A stretch of DNA of 12,439 nucleotides. It comes from an uncultured Adlercreutzia sp. GTDB lineage: Bacteria; Actinomycetota; Coriobacteriia; Coriobacteriales; Eggerthellaceae. This document shows positions 1 through 5,757 of the stretch, piece by piece; within the stretch, counting starts at the first letter, position 1; every line of letters starts with the position of its first letter. The notes under the pieces were generated by a model. The model saw only the letters and a program-made list of their open reading frames with translations. It was not told the origin of the DNA and did no database searches. The translations under genes were made by a program, and so were the position numbers. The stretch covers positions 1 through 12,439 of the forward strand of contig CABSMC010000071.1 of the NCBI GenBank assembly GCA_902478715.1. Reading direction: 5' to 3'.

Positions 1-1
1 C

Positions 2-355
2 CGCCGTGTCGGCGGCGCTCGCCCGCACGGGGGCGGCTCGCGCAAGATTCCCGAGCGCACAAACTCTTTCGCGAAGCTCTACGGCTATTTGGAGGCGCTC
101 TTTCGGGAGACGGTGGATCCCGCTCGCACTATGCGCAAGATCAGCATCGGTTTTGGCAACCTGGTGGACGCCGATCTGGCCACGGTGGACCTGTTCACCG
201 ATGTTGCGGCCGCCGATCGCGAGCGGCGCCGCGCCGAGGCCGTGCTCGCCGTGAAGGAGAAGTTCGGGAAAAACGCCCTCATCAAGGGCACGAGCTTGAA
301 GGAGCACGCGCTCGGTCGCGAGCGGAACACCATGGTGGGAGGGCACCATGGCTAG
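2..355 (+). CDS. Y-family DNA polymerase (UmuC/DinB-like), C-terminal fragment, 5' end outside window
   Basis: The first 117 codons visible run open from the window edge to TAG at 353-355, so only the C-terminal end of the protein is here. The segment contains IPERTNSF, then RKISIGFGNLVD, then a run ending RERNTMVGGHHG. This order (P-E-R/P-T-N-S, a strand with I-x-I-x-F-x-N-L, and a final R-E-R-N-x-x-x-G-G-H) is what I know from the little-finger domain and C-terminal tail of Gram-positive UmuC/UvrX-type translesion polymerases, which copy past damaged template bases. The catalytic palm is not in the window, so activity cannot be judged. The stop overlaps the next gene's start by 8 bp (ATGGCTAG), meaning translational coupling with the YolD-like gene, a pairing also seen in Bacillus uvrX/yolD loci. 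The family call is firm; the subfamily (UmuC versus DinB) is not. Confidence 0.85.
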   Translation, partial: RRVGGARPHGGGSRKIPERTNSFAKLYGYLEALFRETVDPARTMRKISIGFGNLVDADLATVDLFTDVAAADRERRRAEAVLAVKEKFGKNALIKGTSLKEHALGRERNTMVGGHHG

Positions 356-848
356 GGAAGTGGATTTGCTCGCGGGACTCGTATGGGAGGAGGTCGGCGG
401 TGCGGGTGTTTCTGACAAGGGGGTCGCCGTTGGCGGCGGCGCCGTTGGCGGGACGGTCGCCGATGCAGGGGCGGAGGGGCGGCAGGCCGAGGCGTCCTTG
501 GATCCTCCTGTGCCGCCCGACATTGGGCGGCCGCACCCGGATCGTGCCCGCCAGTTCATGCCCTTCGCGGCGCTGCGCGGCTACTACGATCTCGTTCATG
601 CAAAGGAAGTAGTGCCTGAGCCGCGTCGGCCGCTGGCTGACGACGAGGCCCGGGCGCTGGACGGGATTATCGCGAACCTCGTCCGCGGGGACGTGGGGCG
701 CTGCCGCTACTACGAGGACGGCGGCTACCGGGTGGCCGAAGGAGCCGTGAGCCAGATCGACCTTACCTTTCGCGACCTGTGGATCGTGCGCCGTCGCATT
801 CCCTTTTCGGCCATCCAGTCTCTGGAAATGCTGTACCCGGCCGGCTGA
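348..848 (+). CDS. YolD-like protein, partner of Y-family polymerase
   Basis: This 166-residue protein carries DRARQFMPFAAL (residues 65-76) followed by RGYYD, the hallmark of YolD-like proteins, then a compact C-terminal half with a G-D-x-x-x-x-x-Y-Y run and alternating hydrophobic strands ending near LEMLYPAG. YolD-like proteins are encoded next to UmuC-type polymerases in many Gram-positive bacteria and are thought to act as accessory partners, by analogy with UmuD; the biochemical role is not settled. The ATG at 348 is preceded by GGAGGG at 338-343 with 4 nt spacing and overlaps the polymerase stop by 8 bp. The first 60 residues are a Gly/Ala/Val-rich, probably disordered extension; family members are usually nearer 100-120 residues, so a later start cannot be excluded, although no better ribosome site was seen. 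Confidence 0.8.
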   Translation: MAREVDLLAGLVWEEVGGAGVSDKGVAVGGGAVGGTVADAGAEGRQAEASLDPPVPPDIGRPHPDRARQFMPFAALRGYYDLVHAKEVVPEPRRPLADDEARALDGIIANLVRGDVGRCRYYEDGGYRVAEGAVSQIDLTFRDLWIVRRRIPFSAIQSLEMLYPAG

Positions 849-856
849 CCTCCGGG

Positions 857-874
857 CCGCCGCCTCGGCGGCGG
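857..874 (+). terminator. GC-rich hairpin after yolD-like gene (possible terminator without U-tract)
   Basis: Nine bases past the TGA of the YolD-like gene, CCGCCGC (857-863) pairs with GCGGCGG (868-874) across a CTCG tetraloop. The stem is pure GC, but no run of T follows on the plus strand, so it does not meet the usual intrinsic-terminator form. It could be a pause site, a 3'-end stabiliser, or simply GC-rich filler. It ends right next to the presumed -10 of the next gene. Confidence 0.4.
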
Positions 875-876
875 TG

Positions 877-902
877 TATGATTCCCTCGAGCAACAGGAA
901 GG
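877..902 (+). promoter_or_regulatory. Putative -10 (TATGAT) and ribosome binding site of DUF2130 gene
   Basis: TATGAT at 877-882 matches the TATAAT consensus at five of six positions and lies 29 bp before the ATG at 912. AGGAAGG (896-902) gives a good ribosome binding site with 9 nt spacing and fixes the start. No convincing -35 exists because the position where it would fall is inside the preceding GC hairpin, so the promoter is only tentative. Confidence 0.45.
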
Positions 903-911
903 AACCGTTTC

Positions 912-2345
912 ATGAGCAACGAGATCAAGTGCCCCCATTGCGGCGAGGCGTTCACGGTGGACGAGAGCGGCTACGCCGCCATTTTGAACCAAGTGCGCGA
1001 CCAGGAGTTCCAACGCGAGGTGGACGCCCGCGTGTCTCTGGCCGAGAAGAGCCGCGAGCAGGAGGTGGCGCTCGCGGTGTCGAAGGCCGAAGAGGCCCTG
1101 CGCGCGCAAATCGCCGAGCGCGACGGCGAGCTCGTCAACCTGAAAGCCCAGCTGTCTGCCAAGGAGAGCGAAGCGGAGGCGGCGCGCAAGCTGGCCGTGA
1201 GCGATGCGATGGCCGCCGAGGCCGAGCGGCTGCGCGCGGTGGAGCGCGAGCGCGACGAGCTGGCCCAGATGCTGGAGAGCCAGCGCGCGCAAGCCTCTAT
1301 GGAAACCCAAATCGCGGTGCAGAGGACCGAGGCTGCAGCCAAGGACGCCCAGGTGGCCGTCGAGCGCGAGCGCGACGATCTGCGCGGCAAAGTGGAGCGG
1401 GCACGCGACGAACTGGAGACGCAGAAGACCCGCGCCGAGGCCGAGCTCGCCCGGGCCCAGGCCGAGGCCCAGGCTCAGCTGGCCGAGAAGCTGCGGGCGA
1501 AAGACGAGCTCATCGCCGACCGCGAGCGGGAGATCGAGCGCATCCAGGACATGAAGGCGCGCCTCTCCACGAAGATGCTTGGCGAAACGCTCGAGCAGCA
1601 CTGCGAGATTGAGTTCAACCGCCTGCGCCCCACGGCCTTCCCCCGCGCCTACTTCGAGAAGGACAACGAGGTGGTGGAGGGCACCAAGGGCGACTTCGTC
1701 TTCCGCGACTTCGACGAGGAGGGCAACGAGATCGTCTCCATCATGTTCGAGATGAAGAACGAGGCCGACGGCTCCACCCACCGAAAGACCAACGAGTCGC
1801 ATTTCAAGAAACTGGACGCCGACCGGCGCAAGAAGGGCTGCGAGTACGCCGTGCTCGTGTCGCTGCTCGAGCCGGAAAGCGAGCTGTACACGGGCATCAC
1901 CGACGTGTCTTACCAGTATGAGAAGATGTACGTCATCCGCCCGCAGTTCTTCATCCCGCTCATCACGCTTCTGCGCAACGCGGCGCTCTCCTCCATGGAG
2001 GCCCGCCGCGAACTGGCTCTCGTGCGCCAGCAGAACATCGACGTGACGAACTTCGAGGACCAGCTGGCCGACTTCAAGGACAAGTTCGGCCGCAACTACC
2101 GGCTCGCCAGCGAGCGCTTCGCGAAGGCCATCGATGAGATAGACAAGTCCATCGACCATTTGCAAAAGATTAAGGAGCACCTGCTGGGTTCCGAGCGCAA
2201 CTTGCGCCTGGCCAACGACAAGGCGGAGGACCTCACCGTGAAGAAGCTCACCCGCAAGAACCCCACCATGAAGGCCCTGCTCGACGAGGCCCGCGCCGCC
2301 AAGGAGGAGCAATCGGAGGGCGTGTCTGAAGGTGAGATCGATTGA
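912..2345 (+). CDS. DUF2130 domain protein: Cys pair, coiled coil, PD-(D/E)XK-like core
   Basis: The 477-residue protein starts with a small zinc-ribbon-like knuckle (CPHCG, C7 and C10), continues with a long Glu/Arg/Ala-rich coiled coil (about residues 30-220), and then a conserved globular region from about MKARLSTKMLGETLE to RPQFFIPLI. I recognise this arrangement as DUF2130. In the globular part, D261 (KGDF) is followed by E280-M-K282 (FEMKNE), with predicted strands between; this matches the D...ExK core of the PD-(D/E)XK nuclease fold, so a DNA-cleaving or DNA-binding role is a reasonable inference but is not shown. The coiled-coil layout resembles RmuC/SMC-like proteins in outline only. 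The C-terminal part (about 375-477) is helical and charged. It is a stand-alone transcription unit with its own RBS; the next gene begins 72 bp downstream under its own promoter. Confidence 0.82.
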   Translation: MSNEIKCPHCGEAFTVDESGYAAILNQVRDQEFQREVDARVSLAEKSREQEVALAVSKAEEALRAQIAERDGELVNLKAQLSAKESEAEAARKLAVSDAMAAEAERLRAVERERDELAQMLESQRAQASMETQIAVQRTEAAAKDAQVAVERERDDLRGKVERARDELETQKTRAEAELARAQAEAQAQLAEKLRAKDELIADREREIERIQDMKARLSTKMLGETLEQHCEIEFNRLRPTAFPRAYFEKDNEVVEGTKGDFVFRDFDEEGNEIVSIMFEMKNEADGSTHRKTNESHFKKLDADRRKKGCEYAVLVSLLEPESELYTGITDVSYQYEKMYVIRPQFFIPLITLLRNAALSSMEARRELALVRQQNIDVTNFEDQLADFKDKFGRNYRLASERFAKAIDEIDKSIDHLQKIKEHLLGSERNLRLANDKAEDLTVKKLTRKNPTMKALLDEARAAKEEQSEGVSEGEID

Positions 2346-2350
2346 GATCA

Positions 2351-2379
2351 TTGACAGGAGCGTGTATTAACTCTACAGT
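2351..2379 (+). promoter_or_regulatory. Promoter of the AbiE toxin-antitoxin operon
   Basis: A perfect -35 hexamer TTGACA (2351-2356) is followed by a 17-bp spacer and TACAGT (2374-2379), which matches TATAAT at four of six positions. It begins 5 bp after the stop of the DUF2130 gene. Transcription would start near 2385-2387, about 32 nt before the AbiEi ATG. The -10 is inside the left arm of the 13-bp inverted repeat, so a bound repressor would cover it. Confidence 0.7.
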
Positions 2380-2411
2380 AATGACCCAAATTTAGGCTAT
2401 TACTGTAGAGT
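2370..2411. promoter_or_regulatory. Perfect 13-bp inverted repeat, likely AbiEi operator
   Basis: ACTCTACAGTAAT (2370-2382) is repeated exactly in inverted orientation as ATTACTGTAGAGT (2399-2411), separated by 16 bp. The left arm contains the promoter -10 and the right arm ends 6 bp before the AbiEi start codon. Centres of the arms are 29 bp apart, close to three helical turns, so two binding units would lie on one DNA face. Characterised AbiEi antitoxins repress their own operon by binding inverted repeats in the promoter; that this repeat is the operator here is inferred. It is not a terminator: no T-run follows. The Shine-Dalgarno between the right arm and the ATG is weak (GTGGGA). Confidence 0.75.
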
Positions 2412-2417
2412 GGGACA

Positions 2418-2954
2418 ATGAAACTTATAGAAGCGGAAAGAAAACTCAGAGCCTTCAGCGAGCAAAAGCGCGTGTTCCGCTCGCGCGAGCTTGGCCGCGT
2501 CCTTGGAGAGAGTGGCAATACTTTGCGAAGCTCTATCAAGCGTCTGCTTGATTCGGGGATCATCACGCGGCTGGCGCGAGATGTCTACTGGTTCGGCGAC
2601 TTCAAAGGAAGAGACGTGCCGGCCATTGAGGAAGTCGCCGTCGCCTTGAGATCCGGTGAGTTCAACTACATCGGCATGGAGAGCGCGGCGTCTCTGTGGA
2701 GCGTGATTTCCCAGATTCCCGTAGGGCGTTTAACGGTTGTCACGACGGGTAGGGAAGGGGAGTTCAACACTCCCTTCGGCACAATTGAGTTTATTCACAC
2801 TGCCGCCGATGCCAACGAGATCATTTCGAATACGGTCGATTATCCTGGCCACGCCCTGCGGCTCGCAACTAAGAGATATGCCGTCCAAGGGCTCATGCGA
2901 GCGCGGAGATCAACCTACCTCATCGATTGGGAGGAAGTGGAAGATGGCGATTGA
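2418..2954 (+). CDS. abiEi: AbiEi-family antitoxin / autorepressor (type IV toxin-antitoxin)
   Basis: The 178-residue protein begins with a winged helix-turn-helix (about residues 18-60: FRSRELGRVLG, then NTLRSSIKRLLDSGII and the wing ending DVYWFG). The remainder contains YIGMESAASLW and PFGTIEFIHT, the pattern of the AbiEi C-terminal domain. Such antitoxins neutralise the AbiEii nucleotidyltransferase without tight binding and repress the operon. Family members vary in length; this is a short version. The ORF overlaps the toxin start by 11 bp (2944-2954), giving translational coupling. It has an upstream promoter with TTGACA and an inverted repeat over the -10. Base composition falls sharply here: positions 2401-2460 have 26 G+C of 60, against 48 of 60 at 1201-1260 in the preceding gene, consistent with acquisition by transfer. 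Confidence 0.85.
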   Translation: MKLIEAERKLRAFSEQKRVFRSRELGRVLGESGNTLRSSIKRLLDSGIITRLARDVYWFGDFKGRDVPAIEEVAVALRSGEFNYIGMESAASLWSVISQIPVGRLTVVTTGREGEFNTPFGTIEFIHTAADANEIISNTVDYPGHALRLATKRYAVQGLMRARRSTYLIDWEEVEDGD

Positions 2955-3828
2955 TTTCAAGAAGTTCGCTGAAGACGTTGCCCGTCGAGGCGAAGTGGAG
3001 GCGTTGCTCCCGATTGTAGAGAAAGAGCTCATTCATTACGACATCATCCGTGCGCTCGATGAATCGCGATGGCTCGACGGCCTCACGTTCCAAGGAGGAA
3101 CATGCCTGCGTCTGTGTTATGGCGCTGTCCGCTATAGCGAGGATCTTGATTTCACCACGGCCTTGGACTTGGAGGAATCGGATCTCGCCGGTTTTCGGGA
3201 ACTGCTGAGCGATAGCTTGCGGAGCAAATACGATGTGGGCGTTCGGGTCAAGGACCCGAAAAAGATCAAGCACTTCGAAGGCGGTGGGTCGATGAAGAGG
3301 TGGCAGGTGGTCGTCGACACGGCGCCGGCGCGACCCGATCTTCCTTCCCAGAAAATCAAGATTGAGATCGCGCAAATACCCTCATATACTCGCGATCTTC
3401 GCGTTCTTGAGGAAAACTATCCGGAAGTGGAAGGGATGTGCAGCCGAGCTATTATCGGTTGCCAATCTTTGGATGAGATTCTGGCGGACAAAATCGTGTC
3501 GTTCTCGCAGCAAGTGCTTGCCCCGCGCTATCGCGATTTATGGGACATTCCCTGGATCGCTTTGCGACCGGGGAGGAAAATGGACGAGGTTGCGGTCATG
3601 GTTGGCCGGAAACTGAACGATTACCATGTGGGCGAGAACGCTCAAGAGCTTCTGCGCAGTGGGCTTTCCCGTGCGCGGGAGGCGCTTGGGAGTGCCGCTT
3701 TCGCTGAGGAAATGCGTCGATTCCTTCCACCAAAGCTTTTGGAAAGAACAGCGGCACGACCGGAGTACCGCGAAGCCATGACCCACAAAGTGGAAGATGT
3801 TTATCGCTTTGTTGCAGAGCGTCTATAG
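2944..3828 (+). CDS. abiEii: AbiEii-family nucleotidyltransferase toxin (type IV toxin-antitoxin)
   Basis: The 294-residue protein has the motifs of the AbiEii/DUF1814 nucleotidyltransferases. GGTCLRL (residues 51-57) with SEDLDF (65-70) forms the G-G-T...D-x-D metal-binding signature of the polymerase-beta-like fold, D67 and D69 being the metal ligands. KIEI (139-142) supplies the third carboxylate, E141. LADKI (180-184) and RYRDLWDI (195-202) match the conserved A-D-K and R-x-[KR]-D-L-x-D motifs. All expected catalytic residues are present, so the toxin looks intact. Characterised members transfer nucleotides, some to tRNA acceptor ends, and arrest growth; the target here is unknown. The start at 2944 overlaps the antitoxin stop and follows GAGGAA with 7 nt spacing; an upstream extension to 2737 in the same frame lies inside the antitoxin gene and is not credible. 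It ends 9 bp from the convergent small gene. Confidence 0.88.
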   Translation: MAIDFKKFAEDVARRGEVEALLPIVEKELIHYDIIRALDESRWLDGLTFQGGTCLRLCYGAVRYSEDLDFTTALDLEESDLAGFRELLSDSLRSKYDVGVRVKDPKKIKHFEGGGSMKRWQVVVDTAPARPDLPSQKIKIEIAQIPSYTRDLRVLEENYPEVEGMCSRAIIGCQSLDEILADKIVSFSQQVLAPRYRDLWDIPWIALRPGRKMDEVAVMVGRKLNDYHVGENAQELLRSGLSRAREALGSAAFAEEMRRFLPPKLLERTAARPEYREAMTHKVEDVYRFVAERL

Positions 3829-3837
3829 CGAATATCC

Positions 3838-4086
3838 CTAGGCCTTCTTCTCGCGCAGTTTGAGGGCGGCGGCGAGGCGGCGGCCCTTGCCGCACTTCGG
3901 TTTGGAGAGCGGGCAGCGCTTCTTGCAGCAGGTGCAGTGGGAGAGCGCAAGCGACGCCTTCGCCTTGGCGCAGCCCTTGCAGCCTGCGGCGCCCTTCTCG
4001 CCTTTGCAACCGGTGTGCTTCTTCTTGCGGGCGAGTTTATCGGCCTTCTTGTCGGCGGCGGCCTTCTTCGATTTCTTGTCTTTCAT
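3838..4086 (-). CDS. Small Lys- and Cys-rich protein of unknown function
   Basis: I do not recognise a family. The 82-residue protein has 24 lysines and eight cysteines (C27, C36, C39, C51, C53, C54, C58, C65). The first 25 residues are almost only Lys, Ala and Asp; the middle holds GCKGC and HCTCC-KKRC with a final KPKC. This spacing looks like a metal-binding (zinc or iron-sulphur) cluster on a strongly basic, perhaps nucleic-acid-binding, chain. No signal peptide or membrane segment is seen. Codon choice (AAG, GCC, CTC, CGC) fits the host, GAGGAA lies about 4 nt upstream of the ATG, and a candidate promoter lies upstream, so I regard the gene as real. It is convergent with the toxin gene with no room for a terminator between the stops. 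Confidence 0.65.
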   Translation of the reverse strand: MKDKKSKKAAADKKADKLARKKKHTGCKGEKGAAGCKGCAKAKASLALSHCTCCKKRCPLSKPKCGKGRRLAAALKLREKKA

Positions 4087-4128
4087 GTCATTCCTCGTCT
4101 TTCGGGGAAGCGGATTTCGTGTTAGCGG

Positions 4129-4157
4129 ACTCTAACATAATCGTGCAGCTGCGACAA
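4129..4157 (-). promoter_or_regulatory. Candidate promoter of the Cys/Lys-rich gene
   Basis: Read on the minus strand, TTGTCG (4152-4157) is followed by a 17-bp spacer and TAGAGT (4129-4134); each hexamer matches consensus at four of six positions. The -10 lies inside the short inverted repeat TGTTAG-CTAACA (4120-4137), which may serve as an operator. Moderate support only. Confidence 0.4.
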
Positions 4158-4158
4158 C

Positions 4159-4169
4159 CATGATCGATC
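4159..4169. repeat. Copy 1 of 11-bp motif CATGATCGATC
   Basis: CATGATCGATC occurs here and again at 4242-4252, 83 bp apart, both in the divergent intergenic region between the Cys/Lys-rich gene and the HIRAN operon. This copy is next to the -35 of the candidate minus-strand promoter. A repeated near-palindrome between divergent genes suggests a shared regulator site, but no regulator is identified. Confidence 0.45.
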
Positions 4170-4241
4170 TGCTCAGCAAGGGCGATCTTCGGTGGCTCGC
4201 TGTACCGAATAAGGGACACTTGATCGTAAGCGGTTCTTTAT

Positions 4242-4254
4242 CATGATCGATCAT
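4242..4254. promoter_or_regulatory. Copy 2 of the motif within 12-bp palindrome ATGATCGATCAT, upstream of HIRAN operon
   Basis: Positions 4243-4254 read ATGATCGATCAT, identical on both strands, with the 11-bp motif at 4242-4252. It lies 14 bp before the HIRAN ribosome binding site. TTGATC (4220-4225) and CATGAT (4242-4247), 16 bp apart, could be a weak promoter whose -10 would be covered by the palindrome. Operator function is inferred. Confidence 0.5.
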
Positions 4255-4277
4255 AAGGTTATCGGTCAGGAGGAACC

Positions 4278-4604
4278 ATGGCAAATGCACCAAAATCGAT
4301 TCGCGTCGTGGAAAACACTACCGTGGCGGGAACGCGCCACGTGCCCGCGATGGCGGCCATTGCGGAAGGCTACGGAAAGGGGGATCGGCTCTCCCTCGTG
4401 CGGGACGCGGCCAACCCCCACGACGGCTGGGCCGTGGAGGTGCGCGACGGCGCCGACCGCCGGATTGGCTACGTCTCCTGCGAGTGCAACGAGTTCGTCG
4501 CTCGGCTCATCGACGGCGGCAAGTCCGTGGAGGGGCGGCTCACGGACAAGGAGCAGATCGGCTCGTGGACGCGGCTCGTGATGGAGGTGGTGCTCAATGA
4601 CTAG
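4278..4604 (+). CDS. HIRAN-domain protein
   Basis: Nearly the whole 108-residue chain is a HIRAN domain: TTVAGTRHV (14-22), GDRLSLVRDAANPHDGWAV (35-53) and RRIGYVSCECNEFVARLIDGG (61-81). The N-P-H-D motif at 46-49 and the I-G-Y-V strand are family signatures. HIRAN domains in HLTF/Rad5-type enzymes bind 3'-OH ends of single-stranded DNA at stalled forks; stand-alone bacterial HIRAN proteins are known but their role is largely unassigned. Here there is no fused helicase or nuclease, so it would act as a recognition module or with a partner. A strong ribosome site (AGGAGGAA, 4268-4275) fixes the start. Its last codons overlap the Sel1-repeat gene by 8 bp (ATGACTAG), so the two are translated together. 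Confidence 0.85.
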   Translation: MANAPKSIRVVENTTVAGTRHVPAMAAIAEGYGKGDRLSLVRDAANPHDGWAVEVRDGADRRIGYVSCECNEFVARLIDGGKSVEGRLTDKEQIGSWTRLVMEVVLND

Positions 4605-5613
4605 CGCCGTTGCGGCCGTGGCCGACCCTTCCGTCGCCTGCGCCTTGGCCCTTCCTGCTGAGGATGTCGCCTCCTCGGTGGCCGCTCCAGCCCGTGCGCG
4701 GGAAGTGGGCTGGGCCCAGCGGGCCGCCAACGTGCTCTTTGGCGCGCCCAGTGCGCGGCGGGCCTGCGGCGGCGCGGAGACGAGCTTCACGCCGAAAGTG
4801 CTGCGCAACGAGAAGTGGCGGCGTCGGCGTGAGACGGGCTCGGTGTTCGCCGTGGATCGCAAGGGAGGCGCCGGCGAGGGCGGTCTGACCCGCATCTGGG
4901 TGAGCGAGCCGGCGCCCGACGGGAGAGGGCGCACGTTCGTCGCCTCCTATCCCTGCGGCGCCGACCGTGGCGGCTGGCGCGCCCTGGAGCTGGCGGAGGT
5001 CTATTTCAGCGAGGCTCTGGGCCTGCTGGGCGAGGAGCATCGGCGCCGCCGCGTCGACTGCTACCGCGCGGCCGAGATGCTCCTTCTGCATGCGGCGGCC
5101 CGGGGCAATATCGGCGCCCACTGCCGTCTCGGCGTCATCTACGAGGGCGATCTGTGCGAGGGGGCGTACTGGGACGGCCTGGCCGATCGCCAAGCGCTCC
5201 ACAAGGCGGACACCCCCTGCGACGAGCGCGCCTACCTGCACTTCTCCTTCGGCGCCTATCATGGTCACGGTGAGTGCTGCTGGCGTTTGGGCGATCTGGT
5301 GGCCGCGGGTCGGGGATGCGCTTCCTCGGCGGCTCGGGCTTTCTCGCTGTACCGGCGAGCCTTCGATTTGGAGAGCGGGCGCATCGACGAGGACCGTGCG
5401 AGCACGGGCAACGCCGCGCTGCGCCTCGCCCGCGCCTTCGAGCTGGGACGCGGCTGCGAGCAGGACTTCCGCCGGGCGCGCACCTGGTACCGGCTGGCCG
5501 CCATTGGCCTCGGCGCCGCCTTCGACGCCGGTCAGTGGCACTTCAAGCGCGAGCGCATCGAGGCTCGCCGCGGGGTGGCCCGCATGGCCCAGGAGATCGC
5601 GGGCACTTACTAA
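4597..5613 (+). CDS. Sel1-repeat (TPR-like) protein coupled to HIRAN protein
   Basis: The 338-residue protein has an Ala-rich, poorly conserved N-terminal part (1-60), an unassigned middle (about 61-150), and then helical repeats of Sel1 type. Recognisable units are AAARGNIGAHCRLGVIYEGD (166-185), FGAYHGHGECCWRLGDLVAA (218-237), GNAALRLARAFELGRG (271-286) and RARTWYRLAAIGLGAAFDAG (293-312), each showing the A-x-x-x-L-G/A-x-x-Y/F pattern. Sel1 repeats are protein-protein docking solenoids; no enzyme motif is seen and there is no signal peptide, so the protein is likely a cytoplasmic scaffold. The start overlaps the HIRAN stop by 8 bp, with GGAGG at 4583-4587. Co-translation with a DNA-end-binding domain suggests the two proteins work together, but that is inference. 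Seven or more cysteines in the repeat region are unusual. Confidence 0.8.
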   Translation: MTSAVAAVADPSVACALALPAEDVASSVAAPARAREVGWAQRAANVLFGAPSARRACGGAETSFTPKVLRNEKWRRRRETGSVFAVDRKGGAGEGGLTRIWVSEPAPDGRGRTFVASYPCGADRGGWRALELAEVYFSEALGLLGEEHRRRRVDCYRAAEMLLLHAAARGNIGAHCRLGVIYEGDLCEGAYWDGLADRQALHKADTPCDERAYLHFSFGAYHGHGECCWRLGDLVAAGRGCASSAARAFSLYRRAFDLESGRIDEDRASTGNAALRLARAFELGRGCEQDFRRARTWYRLAAIGLGAAFDAGQWHFKRERIEARRGVARMAQEIAGTY

Positions 5614-5634
5614 GGGCAACGCGGCCGCAGACGG

Positions 5635-5662
5635 CGAGAGCCGCCCGTTAAGGCGGCTCTCG
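5635..5662 (+). terminator. 11-bp perfect hairpin after HIRAN/Sel1 operon
   Basis: CGAGAGCCGCC (5635-5645) and GGCGGCTCTCG (5652-5662) form a perfect stem with loop CGTTAA, 22 bp after the Sel1-protein stop. Neither strand shows a T-run beyond the stem, so it is a terminator by position and strength rather than by full consensus. It could also serve the convergent minus-strand gene ending at 5758. Confidence 0.6.
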
Positions 5663-5757
5663 AAGATAGCGGCTGGATTGGATTGACCGGCTGGCATTCG
5701 ACGCTCGTCTTCTGGGCGAGGGCGAAGCGGGGCGCGTGGCCGGAGGTGCTGCGGAGC

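Noticed and set aside
849..911. Possible small RNA or riboswitch between the YolD-like and DUF2130 genes
   Set aside because: Only 63 bp, with one short GC hairpin; no conserved RNA structure was recognised.
282..2351. 689-codon open frame on the minus strand across the YolD-like and DUF2130 genes
   Set aside because: It lies opposite a recognisable DUF2130 gene with a good ribosome site; Leu/Ala/Gly/His-rich translation without domains is typical of the complementary frame in GC-rich DNA.
2370..2411. Inverted repeat as a terminator of the DUF2130 gene
   Set aside because: No T-run follows, the loop is 16 nt, and the left arm overlaps the promoter -10; an operator explains it better.
2737..2943. 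Upstream in-frame extension of the AbiEii toxin
   Set aside because: It would overlap most of the antitoxin gene, and the ATG at 2944 has a good ribosome site and gives the normal family N-terminus.
4322..4341. 7-bp inverted repeat CGTGGCG-CGCCACG within the HIRAN gene
   Set aside because: It lies in conserved coding sequence (AGTRHV motif) and a stem of this length is expected by chance at this GC content.
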